A stretch of 48,278 nucleotides of DNA from Verrucomicrobiota bacterium (lineage in GTDB: Bacteria; Verrucomicrobiota; Verrucomicrobiia; Limisphaerales; JAIPKD01), in the NCBI GenBank assembly GCA_021733835.1, contig JAIPKD010000016.1, forward strand, positions 1-48,278, read 5' to 3'. Below the pieces are notes generated by a model. It saw only the letters and a list, made by a program, of their open reading frames with translations. It had not been told where the DNA came from and ran no database searches. Below are positions 42,489-48,278 of this stretch, one piece after another (the first letter of the stretch is position 1; each line of letters opens with the position of its first letter). The translations under genes and the position numbers were made by a program.

Positions 42489-43589
42489 TTAATTATCAAG
42501 CACCCGATCGAGTGCTTCCAGGAACCGTCTGTTTTCCGGCGGTGTACCAACGGTAACCCTGATCCACTCCGGCAGACCGTACCCCGCCATGGGCCGCACG
42601 ATAACGCCCTCTTTCTGAAGCCCGCGAAACACGGTCGCGCCGTGGCCTACACGCACAAGCGAGAAATTCCCCGCCGACGGCACATACTCGAGCCCCCTTG
42701 ATTCGAGGGCCGACTCCAGTTTTCGGAGTTCTTCGCGGTTGTTGCTCTTAGTTTTATCGACATGCTCGTCGTCATCGAGCGCCGCCAGTGCGGCGGTCTG
42801 CGCCGCGGCGTTTAGGTTGAACGGCTCACGCGTCTTTTCCAACGCAGCGATCAGTTCGGAATGCCCCACGCCGTAACCGATCCTTAATCCCGCCAAGCCG
42901 AATATCTTGGAAAACGTCCTTGTAACAACCAGGTTCGGCACACGCTGCTCGCGAATCAGCGGGAGCAAGTCCGGCGGTTCCTCGAGAAACTCTGTGTACG
43001 CCTCGTCCACAACGACGAGGATATTCGAAGGCATATCCTCGATAAACGCGATTAAATCCGCGTTTGGAATAAGGGTGCCCGTCGGATTATTCGGATTCGC
43101 CACAAACACTACGCGCGTTCGGCCGGTTACCGCATTGCGCATTGCCTTTAGATCGTGTCCCAGCTCATCGGCGGGTACTGTGACAAGTTGCGCGCCGAAT
43201 AAATGTGTCACAATAGGATAAACGGCGAAGCAATACTGGGAAACAACGGCCTCCACGCCCGGCTCGAGTAACGCGTGCCCGATCAATTCCAACACCTCGT
43301 TCGAGCCGTTGCCTAAGACGATATTCCCGGGCTTCATCCGCAGCCTCTCGGCCAATGCGCCCTTCAAGTAGAAGCTGTTGCCGTCGGGGTACAGATGCAA
43401 TTTTTCGAGCGAACGCCTCAACGCCTCCATCGCCCTCGGTGACGGACCAAAGGGATTTTCGTTCGACGCGAGCTTGATTATCTCCTCTGCGGGCATGCCC
43501 AGCTCACGCGCGACTTCTTCGATCGGCCTCCCCGGCTGATAAACCGGCAGTGAATCAAGGAGGTCTTTAAACGGGATATCCAATGGCAT
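42489..43589 (-). CDS. hisC: Histidinol-phosphate aminotransferase
   Basis: This 366-aa PLP enzyme of fold type I transfers the amino group in histidine synthesis and often acts on aromatic amino acids too. The substrate and cofactor motifs are NENPFGPSP at 43-51, ANPNNPTG at 164-171, D195 and Y198 in VVDEAYTEF, and the PLP lysine K228 in TRTFSKIFGLAGLRIG. Length and motif spacing are those of bacterial HisC. It is 67 bp after pta on the same strand, without other his genes. Confidence 0.92.
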   Translation of the reverse strand: MPLDIPFKDLLDSLPVYQPGRPIEEVARELGMPAEEIIKLASNENPFGPSPRAMEALRRSLEKLHLYPDGNSFYLKGALAERLRMKPGNIVLGNGSNEVLELIGHALLEPGVEAVVSQYCFAVYPIVTHLFGAQLVTVPADELGHDLKAMRNAVTGRTRVVFVANPNNPTGTLIPNADLIAFIEDMPSNILVVVDEAYTEFLEEPPDLLPLIREQRVPNLVVTRTFSKIFGLAGLRIGYGVGHSELIAALEKTREPFNLNAAAQTAALAALDDDEHVDKTKSNNREELRKLESALESRGLEYVPSAGNFSLVRVGHGATVFRGLQKEGVIVRPMAGYGLPEWIRVTVGTPPENRRFLEALDRVLDN

Positions 43590-43656
43590 ATTTCAATATT
43601 TGCTCTTTATCAGTTAAATACTAATTCGCGTCTGTCCGGCGTAGGATCAGCCGGCA

Positions 43657-44709
43657 TTATTCTCCTGGTAAAAGCTCGCCTGCGCCCGGATAAAGCAGTT
43701 TGTAATCGATCGCTTGAAGCGCGACAACGGCGGCAACACCGAGTATGTCATGGGCGTTTGCGCCGCGGGAAACATCAGCCGCAGGCCGATCCAATCCCAG
43801 AAGGATATGCCCGTACGCGTTGGCGTGGGCGAGATGCTGGACGAGGCGACTCCCGATATTACCCGAGTTCAGATCAGGAAAAATCAGGACGTTCGCCTTG
43901 CCGGCCACCTTGCTGTCGCGATATTTTTCGGCGGCAATTTCCGGCACCAATGCGGTATCAGCCTGCAATTCACCATCAAAATCGGCCTCAAGCCCTTTCT
44001 CCCGGGCCTTCTTTTCCGCCAAGGCCACGGCGGCGCGGATTCGGCCTATCAACGGGTTCTCGGCCTGGTTCTTCGTGGAAAACGATAGGAACGCCACCCG
44101 CGGACGTACACCCAAAAGATGCCGCGCCAGGCGCGCCGTCCCCACTGCGATGTCGGCAAGCTGCTCCAAGTTCGGTTCCGGCACTACACCGCAGTCGGCC
44201 ATGAAAATAACCCCCCTCTCGCCTATCCGTTCGTTCTCAAGCTCCAAAATCATGCAACTGGATACGGTCGTCGTCAGCGGCGCCACCCGCACTATCTGAA
44301 ATAACGGCCTCAAAACGCTGGTGGTGATCTCGTTCGTGCCCGAGACCATCCCATCCACCTGATGCATGGCAAGCATCATCGCACCGAAGAAATTCGGCTT
44401 GGTGACCACTTCCATTGCGTCGGTCCCGACCACGCCCTTGACCCGCTTCAACAATTCGTATCGTTTTATAAACGTATCCAATTCCTCGCTTTCAACGGGA
44501 TTGATTATACGCACACCTTGGAGCGGCACATTCAGCTGCGCCGCCGATTCCTTTATCCTTGTACGATCCCCTAAAAGAATTGGTACGCCCAATCGAAGCG
44601 AATAAAATTGGCGCGCCGCTTGTATCACTCGAGGCTCGAAGCCCTCGGGGAAAACGATCCTCTTCGGGTGCCGCTGCAGTTTTTCATAGATACCGGCAAT
44701 AAAACGCAT
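43657..44709 (-). CDS. pta: Phosphate acetyltransferase, short form
   Basis: Pta interconverts acetyl-CoA and acetyl phosphate. The 350-aa product is the short catalytic form, without the N-terminal DRTGG/regulatory part of enterobacterial Pta. Visible motifs are VFPEGFEPRVIQAARQF near the N-terminus, GTDAMEVV, DGMVSGTN and FPDLNSGNIGSRLVQHL near the C-terminus. No acetate kinase gene is adjacent. A phosphate butyryltransferase is less likely because of the NxGNI and AMxV motifs. GGAG lies only one base before the ATG, an unusually short spacing. Confidence 0.9.
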   Translation of the reverse strand: MRFIAGIYEKLQRHPKRIVFPEGFEPRVIQAARQFYSLRLGVPILLGDRTRIKESAAQLNVPLQGVRIINPVESEELDTFIKRYELLKRVKGVVGTDAMEVVTKPNFFGAMMLAMHQVDGMVSGTNEITTSVLRPLFQIVRVAPLTTTVSSCMILELENERIGERGVIFMADCGVVPEPNLEQLADIAVGTARLARHLLGVRPRVAFLSFSTKNQAENPLIGRIRAAVALAEKKAREKGLEADFDGELQADTALVPEIAAEKYRDSKVAGKANVLIFPDLNSGNIGSRLVQHLAHANAYGHILLGLDRPAADVSRGANAHDILGVAAVVALQAIDYKLLYPGAGELLPGE

Positions 44710-44789
44710 GCTCCTTTGTTAATCCAGAAGTGATAAAACCGCAATACGGAATTTGCAGCAGTTCTCATTTTAGAGCGGAATCGAAACTT

Positions 44790-44854
44790 CTTTGCGTCCT
44801 TCGTGTGCTTGGCGAGGGGTATTTTCTCTCGCAAAGGCCGCAACGAGCGCAAAG
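44790..44854. repeat. Imperfect inverted repeat of the CTTTGCG/CGCAAAG type
   Basis: CTTTGCGTCCTTCGTGTGCT with GGCGAG (44790-44816) is mirrored by CTCGCAAAGGCCGC with AACGAGCGCAAAG (44828-44854). I recall such TTTGCG-rich palindromes scattered between genes in many bacteria. It lies about 80 bp upstream of pta and is not within a gene. Confidence 0.5.
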
Positions 44855-44890
44855 TATATCCACGAATAATTGCGTGAGCTGTGAACGGTG

Positions 44891-44963
44891 ACCCACCCCT
44901 TTCATCCCCTCCGGTGGAGGGGATCATTGTATAGTTCCCCTCCTTGGAGGGGTAGGGGTGGGT
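44891..44963. repeat. Nested inverted repeat: two hairpins inside an outer stem
   Basis: An outer perfect 10-bp pair, ACCCACCCCT (44891-44900) and AGGGGTGGGT (44954-44963), encloses two hairpins, CCCCTCC-GGT-GGAGGGG (44906-44922) and CCCCTCC-TT-GGAGGGG (44937-44952). A run of five T follows. The design looks like a mobile or processed repeat unit rather than a simple terminator; no gene ends just before it on the plus strand. Confidence 0.6.
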
Positions 44964-44984
44964 TTTTCCTCCGCGCAAGAGAAA

Positions 44985-45000
44985 CCTTAACACCTTAACA
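44985..45000 (-). repeat. Two-unit octamer repeat beside dispersed repeat copy 3
   Basis: ACCTTAAC is repeated twice (44985-45000); read on the minus strand it is GTTAAGGT, one base from the TTAAGTTG-type octamers at 28424-28463. It abuts copy 3 of the dispersed repeat. Confidence 0.45.
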
Positions 45001-45095
45001 CGTTCCGTCTGAATGGCGGAGACGGTTGGTAATCGAATAATGCAGTGGCATTCGAAGCCGCTGCGGCTGATCCTTGCGGACACAGCCGCGCTCCG
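45001..45095 (-). repeat. Dispersed palindromic repeat, copy 3 (minus orientation)
   Basis: Read on the minus strand it begins CGGAGCGCGGCTGTGTCCGC, then AAGGATCAGCCGCAGCGG, and continues to CCGTCTCCGCCATTCAG, matching copy 1 nearly base for base over its first 40 bases. Its outer flank (45096-45131) contains the tandem-like GTACGGGAACGTGTACGCG, also seen in part beside copy 2. Confidence 0.7.
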
Positions 45096-45292
45096 GCATC
45101 CCCCGTTCGCGTACACGTTCCCGTACGCGTTCATATCCGGATTAATAAATTCTAAGCGCGAAATCCGAAACAAATTCGAATTACTAAAAATTCTAAAGAC
45201 CAAAACCGATTACGGAAATCGAGAACGAGAACGCTAACGTGTACGTGAACAGGGACTTCTGATCTCAGGCCGCTGACCTCCGGCAATATACC

Positions 45293-45395
45293 GTCCCTAA
45301 CGGGATTCTGAAAGGCGCAGACGGCTTGCAATCGGGTGAAAGCCTTGGCATCCGGAGCCGCTGCGGCTGTTCTTTGCGGACACAGCAGCTGGACC
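45293..45395 (-). repeat. Composite dispersed palindromic repeat, copy 4 (minus orientation)
   Basis: Read on the minus strand it carries CTGTGTCCGCAAAGAACAGC and CGCAGCGG, then GCCGTCTGCGCCTTTCAG, and ends in the palindrome TCCCGTTAGGGA. This is the same composite order as copy 1, 17 kb away. The rest of the 865-bp gap 44710-45574 holds the other repeats listed and no gene that I can support. Confidence 0.7.
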
Positions 45396-45441
45396 ACCGC
45401 AATTTGTTAGAAAAATTTGATGATCCGCCGTTTCAGATTTC

Positions 45442-45468
45442 TTGACACTCTTGCCTACACTATTTAAT
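45442..45468 (+). promoter_or_regulatory. Candidate promoter of the Gfo/Idh/MocA gene
   Basis: TTGACA (45442-45447) and TTTAAT (45463-45468) resemble a sigma-70 -35/-10 pair with a short 15-bp spacing. GTTCAAA follows twice (45473-45479 and 45492-45498), which may be a regulator site. Confidence 0.4.
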
Positions 45469-45507
45469 CTATGTTCAAATTTTATGAATTCGTTCAAACG
45501 AGGAAAA

Positions 45508-45544
45508 GCGCCTAGAACTTTGCGTCAATAAGACGAATAGGCGC
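45508..45544 (+). other. Hairpin in the leader of the Gfo/Idh/MocA gene
   Basis: GCGCCTA (45508-45514) pairs perfectly with TAGGCGC (45538-45544), and an inner CGTC/GACG pair (45523-45526, 45532-45535) extends the fold. It ends 30 bp before the ATG, so it would lie in the mRNA leader. No known riboswitch class is recognised. Confidence 0.4.
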
Positions 45545-45574
45545 ATCCATAAGTAACATTAATATCAACCGATC

Positions 45575-46855
45575 ATGAAATACGAAACATCACTATCTAG
45601 GAGGAATTTCATTAAGAGTTCCGCGGCAGCCTCTCTGGCCGCAGCAGCAACATCGACGGGTGTATTCGCTGCGGGATCGGACACGATACGCATTGCGCTG
45701 ATTGGGTGCGGCGGCCGCGGAACGGGCGCGGCCATCAACTGCCTTGATTCGAGTGACGGGCTCGAACTGGTCGCCATGGCAGATCTGTTCGAGGACAGAC
45801 TGGACGGCTCATTATCCCAATTGAAGGGCAAGCACGGCGATAAGGTTAAGGTAAAATCCGGCTCGAGGTTTCTCGGATTCGACGCCTATAAGAAAGTGTT
45901 GGCCATGCAGGAGGTGGACGTTGTTCTACTATGCACACCGCCGGGGTTCCGGCCGGAAATGGTCAGGGCCGCAGTAGAAGCGGGAAAGCACATCTTCATG
46001 GAAAAACCGGGGGCCGTAGACCCGGTCGGCGTGCGCTCCCTTATCAAGTCCGCCGAGATCGCCGATAAGAAAGGTCTTTGCATAGCCGTCGGCACACAAC
46101 AACGTTGCCAGCCGCAATACCAGGAAATCATAAAGCGCATCCACGACGGACAGCTCGGTAAAATCACGGGCGGCCAGGCATATTGGAACTGGGGCTTCAC
46201 CGACTGGCATTTCCACAATCGCCAATCCACGTGGTCTGACATGGAATGGCAAATCCGCTGCTGGCCGTACTTCGTCTGGCTCTCGGGCGATCATATCGTG
46301 GAACAGCATCTACACAACATGGACATCATCAATTGGGCGATAGGCGCGCATCCGATTTCATGTGTAGGATTCGGCGGACGCCAGGCGCGCACAAGCCCCG
46401 CGTATGGGAATATTTACGATCACTTCGTCATCGAATATGTCTATCCCGAAGATGTACGGGTAATGAGCATGTGTTCGCAAATAAAAGGCTCGAACGTACG
46501 CGTGGGCGAACGTGTTGTAGGCGCCAAAGGCACCTCATGGACGACCCGGCAGGGCGGCTATATCAAGGGTGATAGTCCTTACGAATACCAAGGCAACGTA
46601 CCGTCGGGGTTCGTGATCGAGCATGCCGACCTGATAAAAAGCATCCGCAACGGGAAACAGTTGAACCAGTGCAAGCGCCTGGCCGAAAGTACGCTCACGC
46701 TGATAATGGGGCGTTTGGCGGCGTACACCGGGCGAATGATCAGTTGGGACTTCGCCATGAATAAATCGCAACTCGACCTCGGCCCATCCGAATACAAGCT
46801 GGGCGAGCTGCCGGTCGCGCCCGTGGCCGTACCCGGCGAAACCGAGCTTATTTAA
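45575..46855 (+). CDS. Tat-exported Gfo/Idh/MocA family oxidoreductase
   Basis: This 426-aa protein starts with a twin-arginine signal (SRRNFIK at 8-14, then an alanine-rich run to about residue 33). A Rossmann fold for NAD(P) follows (IALIGCGGRGTGAA) with EKP at 143-145, the family's catalytic-site lysine motif, and a C-terminal alpha/beta domain. Such exported versions are abundant in Planctomycetota, Verrucomicrobiota and Lentisphaerota and usually act on sugars or inositols; the substrate here is unknown. Export by Tat implies folding with cofactor in the cytoplasm and action in the periplasm. No ribosome site is visible. A possible promoter and leader hairpin lie upstream. Confidence 0.9.
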   Translation: MKYETSLSRRNFIKSSAAASLAAAATSTGVFAAGSDTIRIALIGCGGRGTGAAINCLDSSDGLELVAMADLFEDRLDGSLSQLKGKHGDKVKVKSGSRFLGFDAYKKVLAMQEVDVVLLCTPPGFRPEMVRAAVEAGKHIFMEKPGAVDPVGVRSLIKSAEIADKKGLCIAVGTQQRCQPQYQEIIKRIHDGQLGKITGGQAYWNWGFTDWHFHNRQSTWSDMEWQIRCWPYFVWLSGDHIVEQHLHNMDIINWAIGAHPISCVGFGGRQARTSPAYGNIYDHFVIEYVYPEDVRVMSMCSQIKGSNVRVGERVVGAKGTSWTTRQGGYIKGDSPYEYQGNVPSGFVIEHADLIKSIRNGKQLNQCKRLAESTLTLIMGRLAAYTGRMISWDFAMNKSQLDLGPSEYKLGELPVAPVAVPGETELI

Positions 46856-47013
46856 CGACTTACCCCCATATAACGCCGGGAGAGGGTTTTTCCTCCTTTT
46901 TCAACCTTATCCCGGCACCTCTTTTCTTTTTCGGAATCCCCGCCACGCCACGCCGCGCATATCAACATGAAAAACATTGATAAAGTAGCGTACCGGCATT
47001 TAACTCTCCTGTA

Positions 47014-47793
47014 GTGTATAGAGTCGCAATTGATCTGGGCGGTTTCATAATCTACTGGTACGGCGTGATGCTGGCGCTGGGTGTTCTGGCCGGTATATGG
47101 ACGGCGAGCCGTCGCGCGCCGCTGACCGGAATCGCGTCGAACACCGTAGTAGACCTCGGCCCCTGGCTTGTCGTGGGCATACTTGTGGGCGCGCGGATAA
47201 TGTTCGCGATTACCTTTTGGGATGAATTCTTCGTGGACGCGCCATGGTACGAGATATTCATGGTACGTCACGGCGGCCTGGTATTCAACGGCGGCCTGGT
47301 CGGCGCATCGTTGGCGTGCATTATTTTTGCGCGGGTCAAACATGTACCGCTCTGGAAACTGGCGGACATCCTAGCGCCGAGCATTTCACTCGGACACGCC
47401 TTCGGCAGGATAGGATGTTTCCTGAACGGATGCTGCTACGGTCGGGCCACCGACTCGGCGTTTGCCGTTCATTTCCCCGACTCACACGCAACCGCCGGCA
47501 TAGGCGTGCATCCGGTACAACTTTATTCGGTTATCCTGAACTTCGCGTTATACTTTAGCCTGGCGTTTGTTTACCGGAGGAAAAAGTTCGACGGTCAAGT
47601 CTTCGGTCTATACCTGGTTATTTACGCCTGCCTCCGGTTTTTCGTCGAGTTCTTTAGAGGCGATTATCATCCTGATGAATATATAGGCATATTCACGCCG
47701 GCGCAGGCGTTCAGTTTCATCCTGCTCCCTGCCGGCATTATCCTGATAGCCGTTCAGCTGAGACGGGGCAAGGCAAAGGCCCGCGATTATTGA
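47014..47793 (+). CDS. lgt: Prolipoprotein diacylglyceryl transferase
   Basis: Lgt attaches diacylglycerol to the lipobox cysteine of exported lipoproteins in the inner membrane. The 259-aa product has about seven hydrophobic segments and the Lgt signature HAFGRIGCFLNGCCYG at 128-143, plus FVEFFRGDYHPDE near the C-terminus. The start is a GTG at 47014, without a strong ribosome site. It would modify the putative lipoproteins encoded at 28930-30141 and 32191-33078. The gene ends 2 bp before the end of the convergent cupin gene. Confidence 0.93.
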   Translation: MYRVAIDLGGFIIYWYGVMLALGVLAGIWTASRRAPLTGIASNTVVDLGPWLVVGILVGARIMFAITFWDEFFVDAPWYEIFMVRHGGLVFNGGLVGASLACIIFARVKHVPLWKLADILAPSISLGHAFGRIGCFLNGCCYGRATDSAFAVHFPDSHATAGIGVHPVQLYSVILNFALYFSLAFVYRRKKFDGQVFGLYLVIYACLRFFVEFFRGDYHPDEYIGIFTPAQAFSFILLPAGIILIAVQLRRGKAKARDY

Positions 47794-47795
47794 TA

Positions 47796-48278
47796 TCAAA
47801 CCGCCAAGTCCGGATTGTCCGGCCCGAAGTGCTTTAGCATAACTATCGGATCGGTTTTGGATGGATTAGTAATGGTAACACCGTCCTTTGCTGCGGATTC
47901 ACTCACGAAGTACTCGTCATGGGTCAACTGTCCGAACCGAATCATTGTCGGTGTTTCAATATCCCAGACGCCCATAGTGCCGTGGCCCTGCATCATGATC
48001 ATGCCGTAGGCGGCGCCGTCACGGATGGTCACGGTCTTACCGGGCTGCACCGTCAATTCCTTGGCGCTGAAGGCTGTTGACTTGTAGCATATCCAGTTTT
48101 CAATATAGCCCTCGGCCTGCATCTGTTCGAGTGGCGCAACCGGTTTCGGGCGCATGAACCTATTCTGCTCGAAATTCGGGTCTAGGTTCAGTTCCCAGTC
48201 CAGAACATCGAGCAGGTGATCGTAATTACCCAGGCGGTCTTGGGGTGTGTCCTTCCACAGGAGTTCCTTGGGCACGAC
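47796..48278 (-). CDS. Cupin-fold protein, partial (5' end outside window)
   Basis: The frame is open to the right edge, and an in-frame GTG at 48275 is probably internal. About 160 residues are visible. The segment KELTVQPGKTVTIRDGAAYG, then MIMMQGHGTMGVWDIE, reads as a double-stranded beta-helix (cupin) with a short strand-turn pattern, and the C-terminus is KHFGPDNPDLAV. I recall similar C-termini in PVC cupins related to sugar-phosphate isomerases, but the metal-binding histidines are not all evident here. No function is assigned. It is convergent with lgt. Confidence 0.6.
   Translation of the reverse strand, partial: VVPKELLWKDTPQDRLGNYDHLLDVLDWELNLDPNFEQNRFMRPKPVAPLEQMQAEGYIENWICYKSTAFSAKELTVQPGKTVTIRDGAAYGMIMMQGHGTMGVWDIETPTMIRFGQLTHDEYFVSESAAKDGVTITNPSKTDPIVMLKHFGPDNPDLAV

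Overview
This is a 48.3-kb piece of a bacterial chromosome, most likely from the PVC superphylum (Verrucomicrobiota or a close relative). Four things point that way. There is a Tat-exported Gfo/Idh/MocA oxidoreductase. A multihaem cytochrome carries an N-terminal beta-sandwich segment of a kind I associate with Verrucomicrobiota secreted proteins. There is a porin-cytochrome locus. Dispersed palindromic repeats contain a GGAGCGCGGCTGTGTCCG core that I recall from Verrucomicrobiota genomes. The placement is inference; no rRNA or universal marker is complete here.

Layout. 1-633: the 3' end of ispE. 700-23778: nine genes on the minus strand, overlapping or nearly touching, forming a phosphorothioate (PT) DNA-modification and defence island. 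23820-25871: eda and a glcF-like gene, also minus strand and directly upstream of the island. 26155-28218: uvrB. 28219-28929: a repeat-rich gap. 28930-30141: a putative lipoprotein with a glycosidase-like barrel. 30506-35192: a porin-cytochrome locus (nine-haem cytochrome, eight-haem lipoprotein cytochrome, 700-aa MtrB/PioB-like barrel). 35241-40234 (minus): acyl-CoA dehydrogenase, ETF:quinone oxidoreductase, thiD. 40568-40644: tRNA-Val(TAC). 40769-42451: lactate/glycolate permease. 42489-44709 (minus): hisC and pta. 44710-45574: a second repeat-rich gap. 45575-48278: Gfo/Idh/MocA oxidoreductase, lgt and a partial cupin gene.

The defence island is the centrepiece. Read in its transcription direction, it starts with an SspB-SspC-SspD-SspA modification set: DUF4007 protein, P-loop ATPase, PAPS-reductase-like ATP pyrophosphatase and cysteine desulfurase. 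This set should write single-strand phosphorothioates. It continues with three genes in the positions of an F-G-H restriction module (DndFGH/DptFGH or SspFGH type). The F-slot protein is a 1520-aa fusion: a domain resembling the ScoMcrA-type sulfur-binding family, a NERD nuclease domain, a pseudokinase, an apparently active protein kinase, and a DptF-like P-loop ATPase. The G-slot protein is unrecognised. The H-slot protein joins a PD-(D/E)XK nuclease motif to a HerA/FtsK motor. The island ends with a second DUF4007-like protein and a second very large P-loop ATPase, which looks like a divergent copy of the SspB-SspC pair. I know of no described PT system with this full composition, but I could not search.

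Metabolism of the flanks. The lactate/glycolate permease, GlcF-like protein, Eda and Pta suggest organic-acid and sugar-acid use. The acyl-CoA dehydrogenase and ETF:quinone oxidoreductase would feed electrons into the quinone pool. The porin-cytochrome locus could pass electrons across the outer membrane. The two large gaps share a composite palindromic repeat family and TTAAGTTG-like octamer repeats.
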